Positions 1-9,721 of a stretch of 64,000 bases of DNA are shown piece by piece; position 1 is the stretch's first letter; the number at the start of each line of letters is the position of its first letter. The translations under genes were made by a program, and so were the position numbers. Source of the DNA: Hydrogenivirga caldilitoris (GTDB lineage: Bacteria; Aquificota; Aquificia; Aquificales; Aquificaceae); the NCBI RefSeq assembly GCF_003664005.1, contig NZ_RCCJ01000001.1:434001-498000 (forward strand), written 5' to 3'. The notes beneath the pieces were generated by a model that did not search any database, was not told where the DNA came from, and worked only from the letters and a program-made list of their open reading frames with translations.

Positions 1-425
1 ACCAAAAGCTCATCGGAGATTTTTCTCTCAACCTCCTCCTCTGTAAGGGAACGTGAGGCTCTCATGATGAGCTCTTCCACCGGGTAACGGACCGGTACAT
101 CGCTATCGTACTTTATAAACCCGGGCGTAAAGGAAAATATACCTTCTTTCTGCTCAAGCCTCGGTAAAAAGAAGCGCTCTATAGTTTTGTGGATATCTTC
201 CTTCTTTATACGTAGTCTGCTGATGAGCTGCTCAAAGTTCCTGTCCGTATATACCCTGAAAACCTTGTCAACTGGTCTTGCGAAGATGACCTCCCCGTCT
301 TTAACGTAGTATGCGACTATCATATCCTTCCATTCAACCAAAAGAACACCGCTCTTTTTATCCTTGGCAAGGACCTGAAGTATATCTGCAAAGCTGAAAG
401 TGGTTAAATCTCCTGTAAGCGCCAT
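1..425 (-). CDS. PATAN/DUF4388 domain protein (3' end beyond the window)
   Basis: The reading frame starts at the ATG at 425 and runs open off the window edge, so only about 141 N-terminal residues are visible. The first 50 residues have the PATAN (DUF4388) pattern: a helix ending ADILQVLAKDKKSG, then a strand pair ending YYVKDGEVIFA. In this family the domain is a protein-interaction module of gliding, twitching and response-regulator systems. The gene starts 3 nt after the roadblock gene stops, so the two are co-transcribed and probably act together. The missing C-terminal part prevents any call on further domains. The domain call is recognition from the sequence; the signalling role is inference. 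Confidence 0.75.
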   Translation of the reverse strand, partial: MALTGDLTTFSFADILQVLAKDKKSGVLLVEWKDMIVAYYVKDGEVIFARPVDKVFRVYTDRNFEQLISRLRIKKEDIHKTIERFFLPRLEQKEGIFSFTPGFIKYDSDVPVRYPVEELIMRASRSLTEEEVERKISDELL

Positions 426-428
426 CTA

Positions 429-785
429 TTAACCTATAGCCTCCTTAAGTTGAGTCTGAGCTTTCTTTATATCCATAAGCAGGAGACCCAGCTTGGCAGC
501 GTTGCTTGCAAGGACGGTAAGAACCGCGTCCTGTCCGATTCCGGTAAGCACGATGTAGCCCTCTTCCCCTTTTATGGTAATCTGCTCAAGGGTTCCCTTT
601 TGAAGTTCCTCAGTGACCTTTTCTCCCAGGGAGAGGATAGCTGCGCTCATAGCTGCAACTCTGTCCTCCTCTATGCCCGGCTTGAGTACCGCGGATATGG
701 GGAGACCATCGGCACTGACGAGAACGGCACCTTCCAAACCAGAACTTTTGATAAGTTCCTGCAAGACCTTCTCGTACTTGTCCAT
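429..785 (-). CDS. Roadblock/LC7 domain protein (MglB-like)
   Basis: This is a 118-residue single-domain protein of the roadblock/LC7 family. The pattern is typical: an N-terminal helix, GAVLVSADGLPIS, a central helix with AAMSAAILSLGEKV, and a strand pair around ILTG-type residues (EEGYIVLTGIGQDAVLTVL). Roadblock proteins dimerise and act as regulators or GTPase-activating partners of small Ras-like GTPases such as MglA. No GTPase lies next to it, but one with a second roadblock protein is encoded at 37585-38636. It lies between a coiled-coil membrane protein and a PATAN protein with 15 and 3 nt gaps. Family confidence is high; its partner is inferred. Confidence 0.85.
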   Translation of the reverse strand: MDKYEKVLQELIKSSGLEGAVLVSADGLPISAVLKPGIEEDRVAAMSAAILSLGEKVTEELQKGTLEQITIKGEEGYIVLTGIGQDAVLTVLASNAAKLGLLLMDIKKAQTQLKEAIG

Positions 786-800
786 ATCTAATAACCCTCC

Positions 801-1511
801 TTATTCTTCTTTTATAAGTTCAAGTCTCTTCATTACTCCTCTCTCCAGCTTCATAACCCTTTCTATCCCCTCCTTTACTCTCTGAACATCTATTTTATCG
901 TCTTTTTCTTCCAGAAGTGCAGAAATTCTTTCAAGCTCTTCCCCGCACTCTCTAAGGTCCCTTTTTATCTCCATGAAAAGCTCTGCGTAATCCTCAAATA
1001 CGTTCTGGACAGCCTGCCCTATAGCTCCAACCGGGTCAAGTCCTGCAGGAAACTCCGTCTTCAGGTAGCCTTCTCTGACCCTGTCCAGGGATTCCAAAAG
1101 CTTTGAGGTGTTTTCCGATATGCTCTCTATCTGGTCTTCCAGTGCGTTAATCTGTTTTTGATATTTGTCTTCAAAGTTCTTCACAAGCTCCTTTATGCTT
1201 TCAACAACGGTAACCATCTCCTCGTGGATAGGTATCGGGACTACGGTCTTCTCCTTATGCCTTTCTTCAAGGATATCTATCACATACATCAGCCTTCCGA
1301 ACAACTCCTCAAGTTTTCCCTTAGTCCAGAGAAGGTTGAAGACTACCCATGCGGAGGATATGGCAAAGCCCACACCGAGGGCGTAGTATGGATTTACCTG
1401 CCCGAGAAAAAATAGGGCGAAGGATATAAGTATCCCCAGGAATATGGAAGAAAGAACGAAAAATTTTAGAAGCTCGTTTCCTAAAGAGGAAATTCTCGGT
1501 GTTTCAACCAT
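801..1511 (-). CDS. Membrane-anchored coiled-coil protein, MCP-like without a recognised output domain
   Basis: The protein has about 236 residues. Two hydrophobic segments near residues 17-55 (FFVLSSIFLGILISFALFF and YALGVGFAISSAWVVF) form a hairpin. The remainder is charged and helical with strong coiled-coil character (IESISENTSKLLESLDRVREG), resembling the cytoplasmic stalk of chemoreceptors, but no chemoreceptor hairpin tip is recognisable. The start is uncertain: a TTG at 1526 adds five residues but sits 2 nt from the AGGAGG motif, so I prefer the ATG at 1511. It precedes the roadblock and PATAN genes and follows ilvN, so it may be the membrane end of that module. I do not recognise a named family. 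Confidence 0.55.
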   Translation of the reverse strand: MVETPRISSLGNELLKFFVLSSIFLGILISFALFFLGQVNPYYALGVGFAISSAWVVFNLLWTKGKLEELFGRLMYVIDILEERHKEKTVVPIPIHEEMVTVVESIKELVKNFEDKYQKQINALEDQIESISENTSKLLESLDRVREGYLKTEFPAGLDPVGAIGQAVQNVFEDYAELFMEIKRDLRECGEELERISALLEEKDDKIDVQRVKEGIERVMKLERGVMKRLELIKEE

Positions 1512-1570
1512 GGGCTCACCCTTCAAACCCTCCTAACAAAGGTTATCGCTACAAGACGTGGATTTTTCAA

Positions 1571-2152
1571 TTATTCCAGATTCCCTTCTTCTATGAAGAG
1601 TTCCCTCCTCATAGCCACCTTACCTGTCCTTGCCATTTCCTTTATACCAAAAGGTTTCAGGAGTTCCAGCATGGCGTTTATCTTTTCCTCATCACCGGTG
1701 ACCTCTATGGTGTAGGTCTCAGGAGAGACGTCAACTATCTTTCCTCTGAATATCTCAACTATTCTCAAAACTTCGTCTCTCGCCCTTGAAGTGGGTGTGT
1801 GGACCTTTACCAGGACGAGCTCCCTTTCTACATGGGGGACATCCGTTATGTCTCTTACCTTTAAGGTATCTATTAGTTTCCTGAGCTGTTTCACAACCTG
1901 GTCTATAACTATGTCATCACCAACAACCTCTATGGTCATCCTTGATATTCCTGGTTCGTGGGTTTCTCCAACGGAAAGGCTCTCTATGTTGTATCCCTTT
2001 CCTGCTATAAGGGTCGCTATCCTTGCCAGTACGCCTATTTCGTTCCTTACCTTAACGTTTATTATGTGCTTTCTGACCTGACCCTTCCTCGTCTGCCTTA
2101 ACCTTGGTGATTTAGCAACCGTTATCTCCGCACCACCAACCGTGTCAGCCAT
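1571..2152 (-). CDS. ilvN: Acetolactate synthase, regulatory (small) subunit
   Basis: This is the ACT-domain regulatory subunit that binds valine and stimulates IlvB in branched-chain amino-acid synthesis. The N-terminal ACT domain is clear from about residue 30 ([21 protein letters not shown], shown here as two parts: [10 protein letters not shown] and [11 protein letters not shown]), followed by [10 protein letters not shown] and the conserved C-terminal half with RELVLVKV and [10 protein letters not shown]. At 193 residues it is about 25 longer than compact family members, owing to a charged N-terminal extension. A GAGGAGG motif lies 7 nt before the ATG. It follows ilvB by 16 nt in one operon, and three signalling genes follow it in the same direction. 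Confidence 0.93.
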   Translation of the reverse strand: MADTVGGAEITVAKSPRLRQTRKGQVRKHIINVKVRNEIGVLARIATLIAGKGYNIESLSVGETHEPGISRMTIEVVGDDIVIDQVVKQLRKLIDTLKVRDITDVPHVERELVLVKVHTPTSRARDEVLRIVEIFRGKIVDVSPETYTIEVTGDEEKINAMLELLKPFGIKEMARTGKVAMRRELFIEEGNLE

Positions 2153-2168
2153 TTAAATCCTCCTCTCT

Positions 2169-3920
2169 TTATCCAACTAAGTACATGGTTTCCGCTTCAG
2201 CTCCTCTTCCGTCTTCAAGAATCATGTCCTTGTAAGACTTTCCAGGAGGAACCATAGGCAGGACGTTTTCCTCTCTGTCTACGACGAAGTCCATTATTAC
2301 AGGTCTGTCCTCCACCTTCATAGCTTCTTCAAGGATTTCCCTGACTTCCTTAGGTTTCTCCGCTCTAAAGCCAACCGCTCCCATGGCTTCAGCAAGCTTT
2401 ACAAAATCTGGTTGCAAGCTCAAGTCAACCTCTGAGTACCTTTTGCTGTAGAAGAGCTCTTGCCACTGGCGCACCATCCCCAGATAGGCGTTGTTTACTA
2501 TGGCGACCTTAACAGGTACTCTGTACTGTACAGCAGTGATTATCTCCTGCATAGTCATCACAAAGGACCCATCACCGTCTATAACGAAAACCTCCTTCTC
2601 AGGTCTTCCTATCTTGGCGCCTATACCTGCTGGAAGGCCAAAACCCATGGTTCCCAAGCCTCCGGAATTCAGGAACTGTCTTGGGTAAGAGTACTTGTAG
2701 AACATGGCTGCCCACATCTGGTGCTGTCCAACTCCGGGCACAATTATGGCGTCGCCGTTGGTTACCTCGTAAATCTGCTCAATAACATACTGAGGTTTAA
2801 TCACCTTCTTGGAATTTTTATAGGTAAGGGGATGGAGTTTCTTCCACTTCTCTATCTGTTCCAGCCATTTTTCCCTTTCCTCCGGGTGGGTGACCTTAGC
2901 ACCTTTCCTCTTAAGCTCGTTTATCAGTTTTCTGAGGACTATCTTTACATCCCCGACTATGGGAACATCAACGATTATGTTCTTAGATATGGAAGCTGGG
3001 TCTATGTCTATATGAATTATCTTTGCATCGGGAGCGAACTCATCAATTTTACCTGTGACCCTGTCATCAAACCTTGCCCCCACAGCTATTAGCAGGTCGG
3101 AGTTATAAACTGCCATGTTGGCATAGTAGGTGCCATGCATGCCTAGCATTCTCAGAGCGAGAGGGTGGTTTTCTGGGAAGGCACCCTTACCCTGTGTGGT
3201 AGTTGCCACAGGTATCTTCATAAGTTCAGCCAGCTCTATGAGCTCTTCCTGTGCTTCTGCATTCACAGCCCCACCACCCACATATAGGACGGGTCTCTTG
3301 GCTTCCATTATGAGCTTTACAGCTTTCTTTATCTGCTGGATATTGCCCTCGGTATGGGGTTTGTACCCAGGAAGAGCCTTTTTAACCTCTTCAAGAGAGG
3401 GTATCTTTACATCTGAAAGTTGCTGGGTGATGTCCTTTGGTATATCAACGAGAACCGGTCCCGGTCTTCCTGTACTTGCAATATAAAAGGCTTTCCTTAT
3501 GATGAGGGGAAGCTCATCTATGTTTCTCACTAAGAAGTTGTGTTTTGTAATGGGTCTGGTTATTCCGACTATGTCAACCTCCTGAAAGGCATCGTTTCCT
3601 ATCATGTGGGTGGGCACCTGACCGGTTATAACCACCATAGGGACGGAATCCATATATGCGTCCGCTATCGGAGTGACTATATTTGTAGCCCCTGGACCAG
3701 AGGTTGTCATAGCAACGCCCACCTTACCGGTAGCCTTGGCGTAACCCTCAGCCATATGGCCTGCACCCTGTTCATGACGGGCAAGTATATGCTTTATGCC
3801 TCCGTCTCGGTAAAGGGCATCGTAAACCTCCATTATTGCCCCACCGGGGAGTCCGAATATCACATCAACCCCTTCTTCCTTAAGGGTTTCTATCACTATG
3901 TCTGCGCCCTTTCTTGACAT
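2169..3920 (-). CDS. ilvB: Acetolactate synthase, catalytic (large) subunit
   Basis: This thiamine-diphosphate enzyme condenses two pyruvates to acetolactate, or pyruvate with 2-oxobutyrate, as the first common step of valine, leucine and isoleucine synthesis. The 583 residues show the N-terminal PYR domain ([27 protein letters not shown]), the central FAD-binding domain, and the C-terminal ThDP domain with [11 protein letters not shown] and [14 protein letters not shown] longer open frame reaches 3989, but an AGGAGG motif lies 8 nt before the ATG at 3920, and family members begin close to [15 protein letters not shown]. The AT-rich upstream region to 4145 holds no convincing promoter for this strand. 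ilvN follows after 16 nt. Confidence 0.96.
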   Translation of the reverse strand: MSRKGADIVIETLKEEGVDVIFGLPGGAIMEVYDALYRDGGIKHILARHEQGAGHMAEGYAKATGKVGVAMTTSGPGATNIVTPIADAYMDSVPMVVITGQVPTHMIGNDAFQEVDIVGITRPITKHNFLVRNIDELPLIIRKAFYIASTGRPGPVLVDIPKDITQQLSDVKIPSLEEVKKALPGYKPHTEGNIQQIKKAVKLIMEAKRPVLYVGGGAVNAEAQEELIELAELMKIPVATTTQGKGAFPENHPLALRMLGMHGTYYANMAVYNSDLLIAVGARFDDRVTGKIDEFAPDAKIIHIDIDPASISKNIIVDVPIVGDVKIVLRKLINELKRKGAKVTHPEEREKWLEQIEKWKKLHPLTYKNSKKVIKPQYVIEQIYEVTNGDAIIVPGVGQHQMWAAMFYKYSYPRQFLNSGGLGTMGFGLPAGIGAKIGRPEKEVFVIDGDGSFVMTMQEIITAVQYRVPVKVAIVNNAYLGMVRQWQELFYSKRYSEVDLSLQPDFVKLAEAMGAVGFRAEKPKEVREILEEAMKVEDRPVIMDFVVDREENVLPMVPPGKSYKDMILEDGRGAEAETMYLVG

Positions 3921-4110
3921 TAGACTATCTCCTCCTGATTTAAATAAATCGTAATATATAAAATTTGTATAAACACGTAAGAAGGTCAAGGGAAAAAACA
4001 GACCTGTAAGCGTTTAAAATTTGCCCACTCAATAGGAATGCGCGTAAGACTTTACTCTGAGCTATATTTCACGTCTTTGGGAATTACGCACAGATACACT
4101 GAGGGTGTGG

Positions 4111-4139
4111 TATAATTTGCAGGATAAATCACAGGAGGT
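4111..4139 (+). promoter_or_regulatory. -10 box and ribosome binding site of atpA
   Basis: A perfect TATAAT lies at 4111-4116, preceded by TGTGG, and the ribosome binding site AGGAGG lies at 4133-4138, 7 nt before the atpA ATG. No good -35 hexamer sits 16-18 bp upstream of the -10, so promoter strength cannot be judged. Confidence 0.5.
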
Positions 4140-4145
4140 TCCGAG

Positions 4146-5657
4146 ATGGGAATGCTCAGTTACGAAGAAGCCCTTGACCTTTTACGTCAACAGATAAAGG
4201 AGTTTGAAGCTGAAGCCAAGATGGAAGAAGTTGGCGTGGTTTACTATGTCGGTGACGGCGTGGCAAGGGCTTATGGTCTGGAAAATGTTATGGCTATGGA
4301 GGTCGTGGAGTTTGAGGGGGGACAGAAGGGATTAGCCTTTAACCTTGAGGAAGATAACGTTGGTCTGATAATACTGGGTAGCGAATCGGGTATAAGAGAA
4401 GGCTCCATAGTAAGGAGGTCAAACCAGATACTCTCAGTCCCTGTTGGGGAAAGCCTCGTTGGTAGAGTTATAAACGCTCTTGGAGAACCCCTTGACGGGA
4501 AGGGACCTATAGAGTATGAATACATGTCTCCTGTTGAAAAGATAGCCCCCGGTGTTGTTGCAAGGAAACCTGTCCACGAACCCCTCCAGACAGGCATAAA
4601 GTCTATAGACTCTATGATTCCTATAGGAAGAGGTCAAAGGGAGCTTATAATTGGTGACAGGGCAACCGGAAAGACTACCATATGTATAGACACCATCCTC
4701 AATCAGAAGAATACTGACGTTTACTGCATATACGTAGCCATAGGTCAGAAAAGGTCAACTACCGCAAGGATTATAGAGCTCCTTGAAAAAGAAGGGGCTA
4801 TGGAGTACACCACCGTTGTCGTTGCTTCAGCGACTGACCCTGCTTCCCTTCAGTACCTTGCTCCCTTCGTGGGGTGTACCATAGGTGAGTACTTTAGAGA
4901 CAACGGAAAACACGCTCTCGTTGTTTACGATGACCTTTCCAAGCATGCAGAAGCTTATAGACAGCTCTCCCTGTTGATGAGAAGACCACCGGGTAGGGAA
5001 GCTTACCCTGGAGATGTTTTCTACCTTCACTCAAGGCTTCTTGAAAGGGCTGCAAAGCTTAACGACAACCTCGGTGGAGGCTCACTTACAGCCCTGCCCA
5101 TAATTGAAACCAAAGCTGGAGACGTTGCCGCCTACATACCAACCAACGTTATATCCATAACGGACGGGCAGATATACCTTGAACCGGACCTCTTCAACAA
5201 AGGTGTAAGACCGGCTATAAACGTTGGTCTATCGGTTTCAAGGGTTGGGGGAGCTGCCCAGATAAAGGCTATGAAACAGGTCGCAGGAACTCTCAGGCTA
5301 GACCTGGCTCAGTTCAGGGAGCTTGAGGCATTCGTTCAGTTTGCCTCGGAGCTTGATAAGGCAACCCAACAAACTATAAACAGGGGTATGAGACTCGTTG
5401 AGCTCCTAAAACAGGAACCTTACAATCCTTTACCCGTTGAGAAACAGATAGTCGCTATATTTGCTGGTACGAACGGCTATCTGGACGACCTTCCCGTTGA
5501 GTCTGTGAGAAAGTTTGAAAAGGAGCTCTACGTATTCCTTGACAACGAAAGACCTGAAATACTCCAGGAAATCAGGGAGAAGAAAGCCCTTGATGACGAA
5601 CTCAAGGGCAAGATAAAAGAGGCTCTTGACGCCTTTAAGGCAAAGTTCGTTCCATAA
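4146..5657 (+). CDS. atpA: F1Fo ATP synthase subunit alpha
   Basis: The 503-residue protein is the non-catalytic nucleotide-binding subunit of F1 ATP synthase on the inner face of the cytoplasmic membrane. The Walker A motif GDRATGKT is at residues 170-177, preceded by [11 protein letters not shown] and followed by [14 protein letters not shown]. The Walker B region [17 protein letters not shown] and the signature SRLLERAAK are present. Its length matches the family. Unusually, no other ATP synthase gene flanks it: ilvB lies upstream on the other strand and a DUF72 gene follows after 4 nt. Scattered ATP synthase genes are a known trait of Aquifex relatives. Confidence 0.97.
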   Translation: MGMLSYEEALDLLRQQIKEFEAEAKMEEVGVVYYVGDGVARAYGLENVMAMEVVEFEGGQKGLAFNLEEDNVGLIILGSESGIREGSIVRRSNQILSVPVGESLVGRVINALGEPLDGKGPIEYEYMSPVEKIAPGVVARKPVHEPLQTGIKSIDSMIPIGRGQRELIIGDRATGKTTICIDTILNQKNTDVYCIYVAIGQKRSTTARIIELLEKEGAMEYTTVVVASATDPASLQYLAPFVGCTIGEYFRDNGKHALVVYDDLSKHAEAYRQLSLLMRRPPGREAYPGDVFYLHSRLLERAAKLNDNLGGGSLTALPIIETKAGDVAAYIPTNVISITDGQIYLEPDLFNKGVRPAINVGLSVSRVGGAAQIKAMKQVAGTLRLDLAQFRELEAFVQFASELDKATQQTINRGMRLVELLKQEPYNPLPVEKQIVAIFAGTNGYLDDLPVESVRKFEKELYVFLDNERPEILQEIREKKALDDELKGKIKEALDAFKAKFVP

Positions 5658-5661
5658 TTGC

Positions 5662-6486
5662 GTGAAAGGTGTATATATAGGGTGTAGTGGTTTTTCCTAC
5701 AAGGACTGGAGGGGGACTTTTTACCCCTCCGGTATATCTCAATCAGACCTTATAAGGTATTACGAGAAGTTCTTTGAAGTTCTTGAGATAAACTATACCT
5801 TTTACTCAATGCCCCACACTTATACCCTGGAAAGTTTCCTTAAGAAGACAAGGAGACTCAGGTTTTCTATAAAGGTGAACAGCGTCTTTACCCATGTTAG
5901 AAGCTATACAGACAACGAGCTTAGGAAATTTAAGGAAGGTATAAAGCCTATAGCAGAAAGCCAACGCTTTATAGCCTTGCTCTTCCAGTTCCCTCAAAAC
6001 TTTACATACTCTCCAGAAAGCATGGTGTACCTTAAGAGACTCTCAGAGGATTTTGTGGGCTACGATAGAGCGATTGAATTGCGAAGCAGAAGTTTTAATA
6101 GGGCTGAAGTTTTTGAAGAGCTTGAGAGTCTTGGTTTTAATCTTGTAAATGTTGACGCTCCAAAGATAAAAGGTTTGCTTGTTGGACCGTGGAAGTCCGT
6201 CGGAAACTTCAACTACGTCCGCCTCCATGGTAGAAACAAAGACAAGTGGTTTAAAGGGGAAGAATCCTATGAGAGATACGATTACCTCTACTCTGAGGAA
6301 GAGTTGCTAGAGCTGAAGGATAAGATAGAAAAGCTTCGTCAAGGAAAGGATACTTACATTTTCTTCAACAACCATTACAGGGGAAAAGGCGCGCTGAACG
6401 CTTTGCAGCTCAAAGGCTTATTCTCTGAGGCTGTTGAAATCCCCAAGGGGCTTGTGGCTGCTTTCTCAAAGAGACTGTGGGAGTAG
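5662..6486 (+). CDS. DUF72 family protein (YecE-like TIM-barrel)
   Basis: The 274-residue protein belongs to the DUF72/YecE family, whose biochemical role is not established. Family hallmarks are YIGCSGFSYKDWRGTFYP at the N-terminus, the central IALLFQFP, NVDAPKIKG, and the C-terminal YIFFNNHYRGKGALNALQL. I chose the GTG at 5662, 4 nt after atpA stops, because the family begins directly with the YIGCSG strand. An ATG at 5626 would add 12 residues overlapping atpA without family support. Close spacing suggests read-through from atpA. Confidence 0.85.
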   Translation: MKGVYIGCSGFSYKDWRGTFYPSGISQSDLIRYYEKFFEVLEINYTFYSMPHTYTLESFLKKTRRLRFSIKVNSVFTHVRSYTDNELRKFKEGIKPIAESQRFIALLFQFPQNFTYSPESMVYLKRLSEDFVGYDRAIELRSRSFNRAEVFEELESLGFNLVNVDAPKIKGLLVGPWKSVGNFNYVRLHGRNKDKWFKGEESYERYDYLYSEEELLELKDKIEKLRQGKDTYIFFNNHYRGKGALNALQLKGLFSEAVEIPKGLVAAFSKRLWE

Positions 6487-6535
6487 AAATTTATAAGATA
6501 TTTCGTATATTATTATTTGCTCGGAGGTGGTCAGG

Positions 6536-6946
6536 TTGAAAAGACAGATGCTTAAGTCAAAGATTCACCGGTTAACAGTTACAGGGGCAGACCTTCATTA
6601 CGAGGGGAGTCTCTCCCTTGACCTTGAGCTTATGGAAGCTGCCGACCTCTTACCCTTTGAGAAGATAGATGTATACAACATAAATACAGGTGCAAGATTC
6701 ACAACATACGTTATACCAGCCCCAAGGTACTCTGGTACCGTGAGGTTAAACGGTGCAGCTGCAAGACTCGGTGCAAAAGGTGACCTGATAATAATAGCTT
6801 CCTATGCTGAGTATAACGAAAATGAACTTGAGTATTACAGCCCCAGGCTCGTTTACGTTGATTCAGAAAACAGGATCGTATCCCTTAAAAGGTCTATGGA
6901 GGAAGAAGATGTTCAATGTACCGGAGGTAACCCCAGAAGAGGCTAA
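6536..6946 (+). CDS. panD: Aspartate 1-decarboxylase (pyruvoyl enzyme)
   Basis: PanD decarboxylates aspartate to beta-alanine for pantothenate and CoA synthesis. The proenzyme cleaves itself before a serine that becomes the pyruvoyl cofactor. From a TTG at 6536 the cleavage pair is Gly24-Ser25 in [10 protein letters not shown], the same numbering as the E. coli enzyme. The ribosome binding site GGAGGT at 6523-6528 sits 7 nt before this TTG, whereas the longer frame from a GTG at 6527 would start inside that site. Other marks are [12 protein letters not shown] and [14 protein letters not shown]. The last 38 nt overlap the start of the rhodanese gene. Confidence 0.93.
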   Translation: MKRQMLKSKIHRLTVTGADLHYEGSLSLDLELMEAADLLPFEKIDVYNINTGARFTTYVIPAPRYSGTVRLNGAAARLGAKGDLIIIASYAEYNENELEYYSPRLVYVDSENRIVSLKRSMEEEDVQCTGGNPRRG

Positions 6947-7235
6947 GAAGCTTCTTGAAGAAGAAGGAGATAAGGTAGTCCTTTTGGATGTGAGAACTCC
7001 ACCGGAGCACTTTCAACTCAGGATACCCAACTCGCTATTTGTGCCCCTGGACGATCTGAGGTATAAATATTCAGACCTTCCAAAGGATAAAAAGTACATA
7101 GTGTACTGCAGGAGTGGAGAAAGAAGCGCCTTTGCCACGTACTTCCTTAGACATATGGGTTATGAAGCTTACAATCTTGCAGGTGGGATAATATCCTGGC
7201 CCTACGAGAGAGAATCCGGAGAAGTCAAATCCTGA
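6909..7235 (+). CDS. Rhodanese-domain sulfurtransferase
   Basis: This is a single-domain rhodanese of 108 residues. The family carries sulfane sulfur as a cysteine persulfide between donors and acceptors. The active-site loop is CRSGER, following [15 protein letters not shown] and the closing NLAGGIISW strand are typical. The ATG at 6909 is chosen because GGAGG at 6898-6902 lies 6 nt upstream and the residues before it fit no rhodanese. It overlaps panD by 38 nt in another frame, and its end overlaps the convergent EAL-HDOD gene by 11 nt. Given the sHdr locus nearby, a role in sulfur transfer is plausible but unproven. Confidence 0.9.
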   Translation: MFNVPEVTPEEAKKLLEEEGDKVVLLDVRTPPEHFQLRIPNSLFVPLDDLRYKYSDLPKDKKYIVYCRSGERSAFATYFLRHMGYEAYNLAGGIISWPYERESGEVKS

Positions 7236-8457
7236 GTATCTCTTCAGCCTGGGATTGAGCCTGGAACAGGAGGTTTTTAACCTCGTAGGGTTCCATCCTC
7301 AGTTTTGGAGCGAACTTTTCTACAATACTGTCCAGTCTTTCACCTCCTATCTCAAGGGCCTCTTCAAGTATGCTTGCCTCCTGGAGTACAAGACTTAAAG
7401 GTTTGTTCGCGCCTGTGTAGGCATCTATTATTTCCTGGTCTATGTTTACCTCTCTCAGGAACTCTATCTTATTCACCCCAAGTATCTTGTCTATAAGGGA
7501 GAAAAGACCTACAAGATACGCCTCATTGGCGAGCTCTGGTTTCATCCTCTTCATTATCTCCTCAGCGAGTATAGCCCTTATTAGGGACTTCTTCCATAGG
7601 TAGGGATTTTCAACGGAGACGTAATCGTTGGTCGCTATGAGTAGGGTAAATTTCTTCAGATTATCCATGCCCAGGTAGGCACAAGCCTGTACAAGGTCTT
7701 TTATCTCCTTTCTCCTAGCAAAGTAAGCAGAGTTCACAAACCTTAGAAGTTTTGCCGACATACCTACGTCGCTCGCTATTATGCCTGCAAACTCCCTTAT
7801 GCTCTGAACCGTATTCAGGGAAGCTATCATACGCATAAGGGTACTCTTCAGGAAGGGAGCTATCTCAAACTCTTTTACCAGAGATACGGAACCGAGATAG
7901 TTTCCTTCAAATAGGTCACCGTAACCTAAAACTTTGTTGTACTCCTTCTCAGACTCTATTCTGGATATGAGTATCTTCTTCTGCATCCTCTTCACGGCGT
8001 TTACCCTGCCTTCATCAACCGTTTGGGCTGAAAACTCAACTATATGGGACATGCGCAGTATATCCGCGTATTTTCCCGAATAGAGCTTCTCTGTTAGGGC
8101 TATAAGTCCCCCCTTCTCCTTGAGCTCTTCTATCCTCTTTATAGCGTTAGCGTAAAGAGATTGACCTATCTCTATCTGCGGAGGCATGAGCTGGAAAACA
8201 ACCATCTCCGTTGGCAGGAGGTCAAGAACTTTGTTCAGAAGCGAATCTAAGGTTACGTTTATAAAGACTTTTTTATTATCGGATACTCTTTTCAGACCAA
8301 GCTCGGCTACCAGCTCAGCGATTATGAAGGTCGCCTTGTTAAAAGGTATATCCGAAGGGTACTTTTCAAGGTCGTCACTCCTTCTCAGATAAACTTCATA
8401 ACCGTATATGCTCCTCTCCGCGTTAAATACCGGCTGTCGGGCTATTACGAAGCTCAT
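7225..8457 (-). CDS. EAL-HDOD domain signalling protein (YuxH-type)
   Basis: The 410-residue protein starts with [20 protein letters not shown], typical of YuxH-type proteins that fuse an EAL-like domain to a C-terminal HDOD domain. The EAL half (about residues 1-190) keeps YEVYLR, but I cannot see the full metal and catalytic set of active c-di-GMP phosphodiesterases, so it may bind rather than cleave. The HDOD half runs from about residue 200 ([34 protein letters not shown]). Such proteins act in c-di-GMP signalling and motility. Its first 35 nt overlap the end of glyA. A PilZ protein at 30795 is another c-di-GMP candidate in this window. Confidence 0.85.
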   Translation of the reverse strand: MSFVIARQPVFNAERSIYGYEVYLRRSDDLEKYPSDIPFNKATFIIAELVAELGLKRVSDNKKVFINVTLDSLLNKVLDLLPTEMVVFQLMPPQIEIGQSLYANAIKRIEELKEKGGLIALTEKLYSGKYADILRMSHIVEFSAQTVDEGRVNAVKRMQKKILISRIESEKEYNKVLGYGDLFEGNYLGSVSLVKEFEIAPFLKSTLMRMIASLNTVQSIREFAGIIASDVGMSAKLLRFVNSAYFARRKEIKDLVQACAYLGMDNLKKFTLLIATNDYVSVENPYLWKKSLIRAILAEEIMKRMKPELANEAYLVGLFSLIDKILGVNKIEFLREVNIDQEIIDAYTGANKPLSLVLQEASILEEALEIGGERLDSIVEKFAPKLRMEPYEVKNLLFQAQSQAEEILRI

Positions 8458-9709
8458 CTATCTTCTCCCTGAGCTCTGGGTAGAGGGGAAACTGCTCGCA
8501 TAGCCCCTTTACCTCTTCTTTCACTCTCTCTATAACTTTATCGTCTCCTATATTTTTTACAACAGTGGATATCATTTTCGCTATCTTCTTCATTTCTTCC
8601 TCTTTCATACCTCGGGTTGTGAGTGCAGAGGTTCCTATCCTTATGCCACTCGTTACAGTCGGCTTCTGGGGATCAAAGGGTACAGCATTCTTGTTAACCG
8701 TGATATTGGCACGTCCAAGAGCTTCTTCAACCTCCTTTCCGGTAAGGTTCATGTTCCTAAGGTCAACAAGAACTATATGGCTATCTGTCCCTCCGGTAAC
8801 TATTTTAAACCCTTCTTTTGCGAGTTCTTCAGCCATAACCTTTGCATTGAGTATAACCTGCTTAGCGTAAGCCTTAAACTCTTCTGTCATGGCTTCTTTA
8901 AAGGCAACAGCTTTGGCTGCTATTACGTGCATGAGTGGACCACCCTGGATTCCTGGAAATACCGATTTGTCTATCGCCTTTGCAAACTCCTCTCTGCACA
9001 GAACGAAACCGCTTCTTGGACCTCTAAGGGTTTTATGGGTAGTTGAAGTCACGAAATGGGATTCCGGAACAGGGTTTGGATACTCACCCGCAGCCACGAG
9101 CCCTGCATAGTGGGCCATGTCAACCATAAGCAGTGCTCCAACTTCGTCAGCTATCTCCCTGAGCTTTGCCCAGTCTATCACTCTTGGGTAAGCCGAAGCT
9201 CCTCCCACTATAAGCTTAGGTTTATGCTCTTTTGCGAGTTTATAAGCTTGGTCGTAATCTATCAGCTCCGTTTCTGGATTAACCCCGTACTGGACAACGT
9301 TGTAAAGTTTTCCAGAAAAGTTGACCTTCGCTCCATGGGTGAGGTGTCCGCCGTGGGCAAGGTTCATGCCCATTATGGTATCACCCGGCTCCAGAACTGC
9401 CATGTAAACAGCCATATTAGCTTGAGAGCCGGAGTGGGGTTGCACGTTAGCATGCTCTGCACCGAAGAGCTTCTTCGCCCTTTCTATAGCGAGTGTCTCC
9501 GCTATATCTACAAACTCACACCCTCCATAGTATCTCTTCCCTGGTAGACCTTCAGCATACTTGTTTGTAAGGACACTACCCGTAGCCTCCATTACGGCAA
9601 GGGATGTAAAGTTTTCGGAGGCTATAAGCTCAAGGTGGTAAAACTGTCTTTCATACTCTTTAACGACAACCTCAAATATCTCAGGGTCTGTCTTGAGCAG
9701 GTTTTCCAT
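8423..9709 (-). CDS. glyA: Serine hydroxymethyltransferase
   Basis: This PLP enzyme interconverts serine and glycine while charging tetrahydrofolate with a one-carbon unit in the cytoplasm. The PLP lysine is Lys226 in [14 protein letters not shown]. Other conserved stretches are [32 protein letters not shown] and [12 protein letters not shown]. At 428 residues it is of normal length, and the start [14 protein letters not shown] fits the family. It overlaps the EAL-HDOD gene at its 3' end and lies 12 nt after the 481-residue orphan, so all three may be one transcript. Confidence 0.96.
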   Translation of the reverse strand: MENLLKTDPEIFEVVVKEYERQFYHLELIASENFTSLAVMEATGSVLTNKYAEGLPGKRYYGGCEFVDIAETLAIERAKKLFGAEHANVQPHSGSQANMAVYMAVLEPGDTIMGMNLAHGGHLTHGAKVNFSGKLYNVVQYGVNPETELIDYDQAYKLAKEHKPKLIVGGASAYPRVIDWAKLREIADEVGALLMVDMAHYAGLVAAGEYPNPVPESHFVTSTTHKTLRGPRSGFVLCREEFAKAIDKSVFPGIQGGPLMHVIAAKAVAFKEAMTEEFKAYAKQVILNAKVMAEELAKEGFKIVTGGTDSHIVLVDLRNMNLTGKEVEEALGRANITVNKNAVPFDPQKPTVTSGIRIGTSALTTRGMKEEEMKKIAKMISTVVKNIGDDKVIERVKEEVKGLCEQFPLYPELREKIDELRNSPTAGI

Positions 9710-9721
9710 GAGAGAATTATA

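Noticed and set aside
2460-3092. Long open frame antisense to ilvB
   Set aside because: It is a shadow of ilvB codon bias with no ribosome site or recognisable protein.
3921-4145. T-box or leader peptide before ilvB, and a GCGTAA/TTACGC inverted repeat
   Set aside because: No T-box sequence, leader ORF rich in Leu/Val/Ile or terminator is seen; the 6-bp repeat arms are 36 nt apart and likely chance.
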